Positions 1 to 6,141 of a DNA stretch of 11,126 nt are shown piece by piece. The DNA lies in contig JAOXRY010000453.1 of NCBI GenBank assembly GCA_025800305.1, forward strand, positions 1 through 11,126. Direction: 5' to 3'. The DNA comes from Campylobacterales bacterium (GTDB lineage: Bacteria; Campylobacterota; Campylobacteria; Campylobacterales; SZUA-545). The notes beneath the pieces were generated by a model. The model worked only from the letters and a program-made list of their open reading frames with translations, did no database searches and was not told the DNA's origin. Position 1 is the stretch's first letter. The number at the start of each line of letters is the position of its first letter. Made by a program: the position numbers and the translations under genes.

Positions 1-453
1 ACTGGGGATATCACAAGCAATTTTATAGCCTTTAATACTATTCATTTTTTCAATTAAGGTAACAGCCCACTGCTCTAAGTTTCTATTTAGGCCACTACCA
101 AAAAGAGCATCAACTATGACATCAACACACATATTAGAAAAATCTTCAATAATGGGAATATCTAGGTTTTGAAGTATTTCATATTGTTCTATTGCATCAT
201 CAGAAGCTGGTGGGTTTTGCATATGTACAATTGGTTGATAGCCATTTGTTAGAAGAAGTCGAGCAAGCGCGAACCCATCACCACCATTGTTTCCAGAACC
301 ACAAACTATAAGAACAGTACCTGTCTCCATATATTGCTTGATTTGGCAGAAAAGCCCTAAAGCAGCGTGTTCCATAAGAACACTGCCATTCATTTTATAT
401 TTTTTTATTGCCCTCTCATCAAGGTAGGCTACTTTATCAAAGATTGGTTTCAT
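1..453 (-). CDS. nnr: NAD(P)H-hydrate epimerase, NnrE/YjeF N-terminal domain (partial, C-terminal part missing)
   Basis: Repairs damaged NAD(P)H: the NnrE domain epimerises R- and S-NAD(P)HX so that the partner dehydratase (often fused C-terminally) can regenerate NAD(P)H in the cytoplasm. I translated the minus strand from the ATG at 451-453. The first 151 residues include the family's glycine-rich loop GSGNNGGDGFALAR (about residues 52-65), the DALFGSGLNR motif and a final CDIPS, the start of the usual CDIPSG motif. The gene leaves the window at base 1, so whether an NnrD dehydratase domain follows cannot be seen. The start overlaps the end of the upstream lipoprotein gene by 17 bp, which suggests cotranscription and translational coupling. 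Family assignment is secure; fusion status is unknown. Confidence 0.93.
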   Translation of the reverse strand, partial: MKPIFDKVAYLDERAIKKYKMNGSVLMEHAALGLFCQIKQYMETGTVLIVCGSGNNGGDGFALARLLLTNGYQPIVHMQNPPASDDAIEQYEILQNLDIPIIEDFSNMCVDVIVDALFGSGLNRNLEQWAVTLIEKMNSIKGYKIACDIPS

Positions 454-1273
454 ATTTTAAAACTTTTTTCATTTGGTAGTATGTTCTTAATACTCTAGCA
501 ATAGCTCTTCTATCATTTCCAGAAAGTGGAAGTTGCTCGTATTTGGAACCTTTTAAAAATCTTACAAGAGGTTTTTTAGCGTAAATCACATCTTTCATCA
601 TAGAAATTTCTTTTTTCCCCATTTCCATGTCATACCAAGCCCACATACCTCCAATAATTTGTTTTTGTTTGATATCCATTGCTGGTGGAACAATATCGTA
701 ACTGTTACTCTCACTATATAAAACAAAACCATTTAATCTATTTAATGACTCACTGGTAGTTTGAAGTCTCATTCTTAAAACTGGCTGACCATCGTATTTT
801 TTTGAAATATAAACAAATATAGGAGAGGAAGACATTTTAGCTTTTGTTTTTTTATCATAGTACCAAACAGTTTGTAGTGGTTTATTATCTTTTTTACTAA
901 TAGATTCCATAGAAGAATTTAATCTATTTTTATACTTATTAATAATTCTTACTTTAAATTTATTAGCAATAAGAGCTTCTTTTGTCTCTGGATAATTTTT
1001 TTCAATTTCTAAGGCTTTTTTAAAAACTAGGTCTTCATTATTTGCAACCATTGCAGCAAACATAGATTCAAAAATCTCTTTCTTCCCTTTTTTTAGTTTA
1101 TGTAACTCTTTTTTAAGAAGTTCATTCTCCTCTTTAAGATCTACTTTTCCCTCTTTTTCTTGAACAATCTCTTCTTGAATCTTTTTTTCTTCAGGTGTTG
1201 GAGTTTTTTCTCCACTACTACAACCTATAATAAATATAGAAGTAAAAACTAAAAGCCAAATATTTTTAATCAT
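437..1273 (-). CDS. Putative coiled-coil lipoprotein of unknown function
   Basis: I do not recognise a family. With the ATG at 1271-1273 the protein is 278 residues. It begins with a short basic stretch, a hydrophobic segment and a lipobox IIGC with Cys18, so it should be lipidated and exported. After the Cys comes a Lys/Glu-rich heptad-like region (about residues 25-65, including ENELLKKELHKLKK) that looks like a coiled coil. A C-terminal globular part of about 150 residues follows, with several Trp/Tyr (VWYYDKK, GGMWAWYDME). An in-frame ATG 21 bp upstream (1292-1294) is possible but has no Shine-Dalgarno. The chosen ATG has AAAAAGG about 6 nt upstream and gives a normal signal peptide. The gene overlaps the start of nnr by 17 bp, so the two are probably cotranscribed; a functional link is not evident. 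Confidence 0.8.
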   Translation of the reverse strand: MIKNIWLLVFTSIFIIGCSSGEKTPTPEEKKIQEEIVQEKEGKVDLKEENELLKKELHKLKKGKKEIFESMFAAMVANNEDLVFKKALEIEKNYPETKEALIANKFKVRIINKYKNRLNSSMESISKKDNKPLQTVWYYDKKTKAKMSSSPIFVYISKKYDGQPVLRMRLQTTSESLNRLNGFVLYSESNSYDIVPPAMDIKQKQIIGGMWAWYDMEMGKKEISMMKDVIYAKKPLVRFLKGSKYEQLPLSGNDRRAIARVLRTYYQMKKVLKYETNL

Positions 1274-1294
1274 GGAGAGCCTTTTTCGGAACAT

Positions 1295-1318
1295 TTATTG
1301 TTTAGAAATATACAATAA
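1295..1318. promoter_or_regulatory. Inverted repeat in divergent promoter region (possible operator)
   Basis: TTATTGT-N10-ACAATAA, a perfect 7-bp dyad, sits between the divergently transcribed lipoprotein gene and the helix-turn-helix gene. A weak -10-like TACAAT (1311-1316) for the rightward gene overlaps its right arm. The position would suit autoregulation by the adjacent DNA-binding protein, but this is inference and AT-rich DNA makes short dyads common. Confidence 0.35.
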
Positions 1319-1339
1319 TTTTTTTAAAGGTTACAAACA

Positions 1340-1801
1340 GTGTCTAGAATAGCAACCGTAAGAGATGATATTTCAGCAAAAGAGATTCGAAAAGCTATCA
1401 AATCTACTAGTGATGGAATATTCAGACTTAGACTAATGATTGTTGAAAAATTAGTCGCAGAACCAAACCTTTCACTTCAAAAAGTAGCAAAGGCTCTTAT
1501 TGTTAACAGAGAAACTGTAACAAAGTGTCTTCAACTATTTAATGAAGGTGGAATTGAAGCCTTAAAACCAAAACAAGCAGGTCGTAAAGAGGGTAACCCT
1601 AAATATGACGACAGTATTTTCCAAAAGTTAATTGAGACTTTAAAATCTCAAGAAACTCCATGGTCTGTATATCAGATGCAAAACCACATCAGACATACAT
1701 ACAATATTGAAATACCAGAGTCAACAATTTATTATAGATTGTCGAAAATGGGCTATTCTAAAAAAGCTAACAACGATTACAAAAAATCAAAAATAGCTTA
1801 A
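1340..1801 (+). CDS. Stand-alone IS630-type helix-turn-helix DNA-binding protein (no transposase domain)
   Basis: This 153-residue protein reads as the bipartite DNA-binding half of IS630/Tc1-type transposases. The first helix-turn-helix spans about residues 44-72 (LSLQKVAKALIVNRETV, then GGIEAL). A basic linker KPKQAGRKEGNP follows, and then a second winged-helix unit (about 92-140) with PWSVYQMQ and IPESTIYYRLSKMGYSKK. The DDE catalytic domain that follows in transposases is absent: the frame ends at TAA and a different gene begins 4 bp later. No terminal inverted repeats are visible. The start is GTG at 1340 with AAAGG (1326-1330) nine bases upstream. It may be a domesticated transposase fragment acting as a transcription factor, or a genuine stand-alone regulator; an inactive relic is less likely given the intact frame and good ribosome-binding site. 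Targets are unknown. Confidence 0.8.
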   Translation: MSRIATVRDDISAKEIRKAIKSTSDGIFRLRLMIVEKLVAEPNLSLQKVAKALIVNRETVTKCLQLFNEGGIEALKPKQAGRKEGNPKYDDSIFQKLIETLKSQETPWSVYQMQNHIRHTYNIEIPESTIYYRLSKMGYSKKANNDYKKSKIA

Positions 1802-1805
1802 GACT

Positions 1806-2060
1806 ATGAGAGAAAATATAAGATTAGTTCTATCTTCTGTTGTATTTTCTTTCATCCTTTTTGGTTGTGATACAGCGTCTTCAAATAATGTGACGTCAAC
1901 TGTTGTAGATAAAGGTGGCTCCAAGCCAACTCCTACAAATCCATCTAATCCTGATACTGGCGGGGAACCTGATGGTAATGAGGGTAGTAATTCCAATCCT
2001 TCAGTTACTACTGCAAGAGGTGACACCCCTCCTTCTCCTCCTTCTGTTACGATAGAGTAA
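1806..2060 (+). CDS. Small disordered lipoprotein
   Basis: This 84-residue protein has a signal peptide and lipobox LFGC (Cys21). A mature part of only about 63 residues follows, made almost entirely of Ser, Thr, Pro, Asn, Gly and acidic residues, so it should be unstructured. Asp follows the lipidated Cys directly; in enterobacteria Asp at +2 keeps a lipoprotein in the inner membrane, but whether this rule holds here is uncertain. The ATG lies 4 bp after the stop of the helix-turn-helix gene with no strong Shine-Dalgarno, suggesting translational coupling in a two-gene operon. It ends PPSPPSVTIE. No function can be assigned. The reading frame on the other strand across this region is a shadow caused by the compositionally biased sequence. 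Confidence 0.68.
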   Translation: MRENIRLVLSSVVFSFILFGCDTASSNNVTSTVVDKGGSKPTPTNPSNPDTGGEPDGNEGSNSNPSVTTARGDTPPSPPSVTIE

Positions 2061-2070
2061 CAGTAACTTT

Positions 2071-2099
2071 TGTTATAATCCTAAAAATTTATTTAGGAT
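2071..2099 (+). promoter_or_regulatory. purT promoter: extended -10 overlapping a palindrome that reaches the ribosome-binding site
   Basis: TGT-TATAAT (2071-2079) is a perfect extended -10 element; no good -35 is visible, which is common in Campylobacterota sigma-70 promoters. Directly overlapping it is ATCCTAAA-N6-TTTAGGAT (2078-2099), an 8-bp perfect inverted repeat whose right arm contains the purT Shine-Dalgarno AGGA (2095-2098, eight bases before ATG). If transcription starts near 2086 the left arm is not in the RNA, so this would be a DNA operator rather than an RNA hairpin. Read-through RNA from the upstream operon could form the hairpin and mask the ribosome-binding site. Confidence 0.5.
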
Positions 2100-2106
2100 A
2101 AAATTA

Positions 2107-3273
2107 ATGATTTTTACAACCCCTTTAAAAGATAAAAGTACAAAAATTCTTCTATTAGGAAGTGGTGAACTTGGAAAAGAAGTTGCCATCGAAGCTAATA
2201 GATTAGGTATTGAAGTTGTTGCAGTTGATAGATATGCTGATGCTCCTGCTGCACTTGTAGCAAATAGATCATATGTTATTGATATGCTTGATGCTGAACA
2301 GATTTTAGAAGTTGTAAGAAGAGAAAAACCTACATACATCCTTCCAGAAATTGAAGCAATTAATATTGACGCACTCTTTACAGCAGAAGAGGAAGGGTTT
2401 AATGTAATCCCTAATGCAAAAGCTGTTTCATTAACAATGAATAGAAAAGGTATTAGAGAGTTTGCAGCAGTAGAACTTGGTCTTAAAACAAGTGGCTATG
2501 AATTTGTATCAACAAAAGAAGAATTGGAAGTTGCCGCTAAAAAAATAGGTTTTCCATGTGTAATTAAACCTGTAATGAGCTCATCAGGTCATGGTCAATC
2601 CATTTGTAAAGATGAAAATGGAATAGCAGATAGTTGGGAAATTGCTAAAGAGGGTAGAGGAGACTCAAGTGAATTAATCGTTGAGGAGTTTGTAAAATTT
2701 GATTACGAAATCACACTTTTAACAGCTAGAACAGAAAATGAAACTGTATTTTGTGAGCCTATTGGTCATGTACAACAAGATGGCGATTATATCTTCTCGT
2801 GGCAACCAATGGAGATGAGTGATATTGCAATTGCCAAATCAAAAGAGATTGCTAAAACTGTTACAGATGGTTTAAGTGGTAGAGGTATCTTTGGTGTTGA
2901 GTTATTTGTTAAAGGTGATGAAGTATATTTCAGTGAAGTAAGCCCAAGACCACATGATACTGGTATGGTAACAATGATTACACAAAATCAAAGTGAGTTT
3001 GCACTACACGTTAGAGCTGTTTTAGGATTTCCTCTAAACTACCAATTCACAAGCCCAGGGGCAAGTGCAGCGTATAAATCAACAAAACATGCTGAAAATC
3101 CAAAGCTAGAAGTTCCTGCAAGTGCATTTGATGAGAATGTGATGTTTAGAATGTTTGGTAAACCTGAGTCTCACCACGGTAGAAGATTAGCTGTTGTTCT
3201 TGTAAGTGACGAAGATGCTATGAGAGCAAAAGAGCAATCAGAAAATATTGTAAATCAAATTAAAGACGTTTAA
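2107..3273 (+). CDS. purT: Formate-dependent phosphoribosylglycinamide formyltransferase (GAR transformylase 2)
   Basis: Catalyses formate + ATP + GAR to FGAR + ADP + phosphate, the third step of purine synthesis, without needing formyl-tetrahydrofolate. The 388-residue protein is collinear with E. coli PurT (about 392 residues). The N-terminal domain has ILLLGSGELGKEVAIEANRLG and VDRYADAPA (GAR-binding side), then PEIEAIN. The ATP-grasp domain shows KPVMSSSGHGQS (about 154-165), GHVQQDGDY, the metal-binding FGVELFVKGDEVYFSEVSPRPHDTG spread over about 263-287, and the C-terminal RMFGKPESHHGRRL. All these signature residues are present, so it should be active. It has its own promoter and is followed by a strong terminator, so it looks monocistronic. 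Start ATG is supported by AGGA eight bases upstream. Confidence 0.97.
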   Translation: MIFTTPLKDKSTKILLLGSGELGKEVAIEANRLGIEVVAVDRYADAPAALVANRSYVIDMLDAEQILEVVRREKPTYILPEIEAINIDALFTAEEEGFNVIPNAKAVSLTMNRKGIREFAAVELGLKTSGYEFVSTKEELEVAAKKIGFPCVIKPVMSSSGHGQSICKDENGIADSWEIAKEGRGDSSELIVEEFVKFDYEITLLTARTENETVFCEPIGHVQQDGDYIFSWQPMEMSDIAIAKSKEIAKTVTDGLSGRGIFGVELFVKGDEVYFSEVSPRPHDTGMVTMITQNQSEFALHVRAVLGFPLNYQFTSPGASAAYKSTKHAENPKLEVPASAFDENVMFRMFGKPESHHGRRLAVVLVSDEDAMRAKEQSENIVNQIKDV

Positions 3274-3275
3274 TT

Positions 3276-3318
3276 AAAAAGGCAGATCTTCAAGATCTGC
3301 CAAAGTTTTTATTTTTCA
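3276..3318. terminator. Bidirectional rho-independent terminator between purT and the Spy-like gene
   Basis: GGCAGATCTT-C-AAGATCTGCC (3281-3301) is a perfect inverted repeat; a realistic hairpin has 8 bp and a TTCAA loop. It is flanked by an A-run on the left (3276-3280) and a T-rich run on the right (TTTTTATTTTT after 3305). It can therefore end purT transcription rightward and the convergent Spy-like transcript leftward. Confidence 0.88.
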
Positions 3319-3797
3319 TTTAATAGTTTTAAAAACTCTTTTTTCTGTTTTGGAGTTAAAATGTTATACATTTTTTCAAATATTTCAGCCTTTTTTTCAA
3401 CTCTATCTGAATGGTTTTTCTTTCCAGCAGCAATGAATTTAGCTTTGTTAAATTTTTCACCATCAAAAGATGCTTTTAGATGTTCTTTATAATTTCCTCT
3501 ATTTTGCTTTTTTCCTTTATGACTCTCTTTTTTCAGTTCTCTTAATTTATCCAACTGATCAGTTGTTAAGTCAAGTTCGTAAAATGGAAGCATTTTCATA
3601 TGTTTATTATGTTTCCCCTTGTGGTGTCCTTTTGACCCACAGTGTTTTCCTTTTTTGCCACCTTTGTTTTCACAGTATTTTCCAGCTTTATTGCCTTTGC
3701 AGCCTCTTGGACTATCTGGTCCACCACCAAAACATCCTGCTAATAAACCAGAAGCTAATACTGACGTAATACCTAAAACTATAATTTGTTTTTTCAT
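3309..3797 (-). CDS. Spy/CpxP-like lipoprotein with Cys/His/Lys-rich insert
   Basis: This 162-residue envelope protein has a signal peptide ending in the lipobox LAGC (Cys22), so it should be membrane-anchored rather than soluble like E. coli Spy and CpxP. The C-terminal half carries two LTxxQ-type motifs typical of the Spy/CpxP superfamily: LTTDQLDKLRELKKE (from residue 77) and LTPKQKKEFLKLL (from 147). Between lipid anchor and fold lies a very basic Gly/Lys/His/Cys segment (about 27-69) with Cys33, Cys42, Cys53 and His52, 58, 59, 63, 66, which looks capable of metal binding. Spy-family proteins act as ATP-independent chaperones or as feedback modulators of envelope-stress kinases; some relatives bind Zn or Cu. 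The gene diverges from a kinase/regulator pair across an intergenic region with tandem direct repeats, so control by that regulator is likely. Start ATG has AAAGGA seven bases upstream. Confidence 0.82.
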   Translation of the reverse strand: MKKQIIVLGITSVLASGLLAGCFGGGPDSPRGCKGNKAGKYCENKGGKKGKHCGSKGHHKGKHNKHMKMLPFYELDLTTDQLDKLRELKKESHKGKKQNRGNYKEHLKASFDGEKFNKAKFIAAGKKNHSDRVEKKAEIFEKMYNILTPKQKKEFLKLLNEK

Positions 3798-3829
3798 TTC
3801 TTATCCTTTTAAGGTTATTTGATATTGTT

Positions 3830-3835
3830 AGTATA
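3830..3835 (-). promoter_or_regulatory. -10 element of the Spy-like gene
   Basis: TATACT on the minus strand, about 33 bp upstream of the ATG. No consensus -35 is found at 16-18 bp; that position is occupied by the direct repeats starting 7 bp upstream. This is the geometry of activator-dependent promoters of the PhoB/OmpR class. The assignment of the -10 is by eye. Confidence 0.45.
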
Positions 3836-3842
3836 AAACGGA

Positions 3843-3864
3843 AAGTGTAAACAAAGTGTAAACA
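3843..3864. promoter_or_regulatory. Tandem 11-bp direct repeats: likely OmpR-family response-regulator box (CpxR-box-like)
   Basis: AAGTGTAAACA occurs twice with no gap (3843-3853 and 3854-3864), one helical turn apart. Each copy contains GTAAA, giving GTAAA-N6-GTAAA, which fits the enterobacterial CpxR consensus GTAAA-N(4-8)-GTAAA. OmpR/PhoB-family regulators typically bind head-to-tail to such repeats. The site lies between the Spy-like gene and the kinase/regulator operon. It is 7 bp from the former's -10 and just upstream of a possible TAGAAT -10 (3868-3873) of the latter, so one site could control both. Confidence 0.62.
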
Positions 3865-3902
3865 AGATAGAATTAATTTTCATGACAAATAAGTGAGTTA
3901 TT

Positions 3903-5480
3903 ATGGATTGCGAACAGAAACTTCAGATCTTACTAGAATTAGGAAAAGTTATATCTAAAGAGAATGACTTGGATAATCTGCTTTTTAGTTTAAGTAACAT
4001 AGCCTCAGATCTAGTAGATGCAGATAGGGCTTCTATTTTTATCTATGACGCGGTTAACAACGAACTTTGGACAAAAGTTGCGTTAGGAGTTGATGAAACT
4101 ATTAAAGTTCCAGTGAGTAAAGGTATTGCAGGAAGTACTGTTGTAGCTAAAGAAGCACAAATTGTAAAAGACGCTTATAATGATCCAAGATTTTTTAGAG
4201 ATATTGATCAAACTACAGGGTATAAAACCAATGATATTCTAACAGTACCTATGATAAATTTTAAAAAAGAAGTTATAGGGGTTTTTCAGGTACTTAATAA
4301 GAAGAAAGGGGTTTTTGAACCTAAAGATGCCAAGATGTTACTGCTTCTTGCAGACTATGCCGCTTCTATTTTGGAAAATGCACTTCTATATAAGCAATTA
4401 GAAGAAAAATATCAAAAGAATCTTCTTTCATTGGAAAAAAGCGAGAAGAGATTAGAACTTATTGCTCTGACTACTAATGATGGAGTTTGGGATTGGGATA
4501 TAGATAGAAGAGAAGTTTATTACTCTAAAAAACACTATAAGATCTTAGGCTTTGAAGAGAATGAGTTGGAAAATGACCTTGGAACTCTTTTTAAACTTAT
4601 CCACGAAGATGATTTAGAAAAAGTAAAAGAGATCTTTGAAAAAAGAGAGTCTTTTAGTACAGAATTTAGAATGAGAAGAAAATCAGGAGAGTATATTTGG
4701 GTTCTTTCTAAAGGTGAAGTCATTAATGATAAAGAGGGCAGACCTAAAAGGTTTGTTGGATCTAATACAGATATTACTTACATTAAAGAGCATGAACAAA
4801 AACTTCAACAAGCCTATAATGAGATAGAAGTTTTATTAAAAGATCAAGACAAGTTTATTAAAAGTGCTGTCCATGAAATCAATACTCCAGTTACAGTAAT
4901 TAATGCTTATTTAGAAGTTTTAGGAAGAGATGTTGAACATCCAAAATATTTTAACAGAATTATTTCAGCAACAAAAACTCTCTCTACTATTTATGATGAT
5001 TTTAATTACTATCTCAATAAAGATAAAGATATTTACAAAAAAGAGAGAATTAACTTTAGTGAGTTTTTAGAAGATAGGTATGACTATTTCAGCGATATAG
5101 CTGAAGCTAATAATCAAGAAATTTATAAAGAAATTGATAAAGACTTGTGGATTGATTTTAGTAAGATAGAGCTATTAAGAGTTGTTGATAACACTATTTC
5201 TAATGCAATAAAATATAATAATGAAAAACAGTCAGTTAAAATTGTTTTGAAACAAAAAAATGACAAAATAGTGTTAGAAGTTAGGGATAAAGGACAAGGT
5301 ATAGAGAACTCAAAAAAAATCTTTGATAGATATTACCGAGAAATGAATCACAAAGGTGGCTTTGGAATAGGGTTAACTATTGTCAAGTCTATTTGTGATG
5401 AAAACGAAATTGAGATTGATGTGGATTCCAAGCTGGGAAAAGGTACAAAGTTTCGATATACATTTAAGGAGGCAAAATGA
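3903..5480 (+). CDS. Cytosolic GAF-PAS sensor histidine kinase
   Basis: This 525-residue kinase has no signal peptide or membrane segment. Domains in order: GAF (about 20-160, with ADRASIFIYD and GIAGSTVVAKE), PAS of the PAS_3 type (about 183-295, NDGVWDWDIDRREVYYS, then FRMRRKSGEYIWV), a short coiled coil (about 295-315), and HisKA with the H-box SAVHEINTP (His324, predicted autophosphorylation site). HATPase_c follows, with N-box Asn434 in TISNAIKYN, G1 DKGQGIE (462-468) and G2 GGFGIGL (485-491). All catalytic boxes are intact. It presumably senses a cytosolic ligand, redox or gas signal through GAF/PAS and phosphorylates the regulator encoded next. The two genes overlap by 4 bp (ATGA). Translation start ATG has only a weak AAGTGAG upstream. 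It diverges from the Spy-like gene. Confidence 0.93.
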   Translation: MDCEQKLQILLELGKVISKENDLDNLLFSLSNIASDLVDADRASIFIYDAVNNELWTKVALGVDETIKVPVSKGIAGSTVVAKEAQIVKDAYNDPRFFRDIDQTTGYKTNDILTVPMINFKKEVIGVFQVLNKKKGVFEPKDAKMLLLLADYAASILENALLYKQLEEKYQKNLLSLEKSEKRLELIALTTNDGVWDWDIDRREVYYSKKHYKILGFEENELENDLGTLFKLIHEDDLEKVKEIFEKRESFSTEFRMRRKSGEYIWVLSKGEVINDKEGRPKRFVGSNTDITYIKEHEQKLQQAYNEIEVLLKDQDKFIKSAVHEINTPVTVINAYLEVLGRDVEHPKYFNRIISATKTLSTIYDDFNYYLNKDKDIYKKERINFSEFLEDRYDYFSDIAEANNQEIYKEIDKDLWIDFSKIELLRVVDNTISNAIKYNNEKQSVKIVLKQKNDKIVLEVRDKGQGIENSKKIFDRYYREMNHKGGFGIGLTIVKSICDENEIEIDVDSKLGKGTKFRYTFKEAK

Positions 5481-6130
5481 AAATTTTACTTCTTGAAGAT
5501 GATTTTGCTTTAAGAGAAATTGTAAAAGATGAATTGGAAAGATTAGGTTATAGAGTTTATGATTATGCTGACGGAGTCAGTGCTATGGACAGTCTTTTTG
5601 AAAACACTTATGACCTTTTCTTGTTAGATATTAATGTTCCAGGAATCAATGGTTATGAGTTTTTAAAAGAGATTAGAGAGACAGGAAATAGTTCACCAGC
5701 AATTTTTATAAGTTCTTATAGTGATATTGATCACTTAAGTAAAGGCTACGAATATGGATGTAATGACTATATTAGAAAACCTTTTAGTCTAAAAGAGTTA
5801 GAACTTCGTGTAAAACAGCAGTTAAAAATAGAAGTGATAAAAGCTAGTGAAAAGATCTTAGAGTTAAATTTAGACTATAAGTATGACACTGATACAAATA
5901 CACTTCTTTATATGGATAAGCCTGTTAAGCTAAACCAAAAAGAGAAACTTCTTATCGATTTTTTAGTAAAAAATAGAGGAAGAACAGTCTCTAGTGATGA
6001 GATTGTCGATTATGTTTGGGATGAATATATTGATATGAATAGTCTTAGAGTTTTAATTTATAAATTAAGAAAAAAGCTTCAATCAGAACTGATTGAAAAT
6101 GTAAAAGGAATTGGGTATCAGATTAGTTAG
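5477..6130 (+). CDS. OmpR/PhoB-family response regulator
   Basis: This 217-residue transcription factor has a receiver domain (1-115) with acidic pocket Glu7/Asp8/Asp9, phosphoacceptor Asp51 in LLDINVPG, switch Ser79/Ser80, Tyr98 and Lys101 in YIRKPF. A winged-helix Trans_reg_C domain follows (about 128-217), with LNQKEKLLIDFLVKNRGRTVSSDEI and LRVLIYKLRKKL as recognition helix, ending KGIGYQIS. It should be phosphorylated by the preceding GAF-PAS kinase. Start ATG overlaps the kinase stop and has a perfect AAGGAGG (5466-5472), so translation is efficient and coupled. Its likely DNA target is the pair of 11-bp direct repeats at 3843-3864, upstream of its own operon and of the Spy-like gene (inference). 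The 3' end overlaps the convergent Hpt gene by 8 bp. Confidence 0.95.
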   Translation: MKILLLEDDFALREIVKDELERLGYRVYDYADGVSAMDSLFENTYDLFLLDINVPGINGYEFLKEIRETGNSSPAIFISSYSDIDHLSKGYEYGCNDYIRKPFSLKELELRVKQQLKIEVIKASEKILELNLDYKYDTDTNTLLYMDKPVKLNQKEKLLIDFLVKNRGRTVSSDEIVDYVWDEYIDMNSLRVLIYKLRKKLQSELIENVKGIGYQIS

Positions 6131-6141
6131 TTCTGAATACC
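6114..6141. repeat. Imperfect inverted repeat at convergent gene ends (possible weak terminator)
   Basis: GGTATCAGA (6114-6122) can pair with TCTGAATACC (6132-6141) with one bulged base, around the overlapping stop codons of the response-regulator and Hpt genes. There is no T-run on either side, so classical intrinsic termination is doubtful. No other terminator is visible between these convergent operons. Confidence 0.3.

Noticed and set aside
1787..2026. A minus-strand protein opposite the small lipoprotein
   Set aside because: It is a shadow of compositionally biased sequence, with no ribosome-binding site, and the plus-strand frame has a convincing signal peptide and lipobox.
1340..2060. 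A complete IS630-family insertion sequence
   Set aside because: Only the DNA-binding half is present, the following gene is a lipoprotein in a different frame, and no terminal inverted repeats or TA target duplication are visible.
2078..2099. A purine riboswitch upstream of purT
   Set aside because: The leader is far too short and lacks the conserved three-way-junction sequences; only a simple palindrome is present.
3470..3822. Plus-strand reading frames across the Spy-like gene
   Set aside because: They run antisense to a gene with clear family motifs, signal peptide, ribosome-binding site and terminator, and have no motifs of their own.
6078..6097. Perfect inverted repeat TTCAATCAG/CTGATTGAA as a terminator
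   Set aside because: It lies inside the winged-helix coding sequence of the response regulator, about 30 bases before the stop, and has no T-run. Coincidental or minor RNA structure is more likely.
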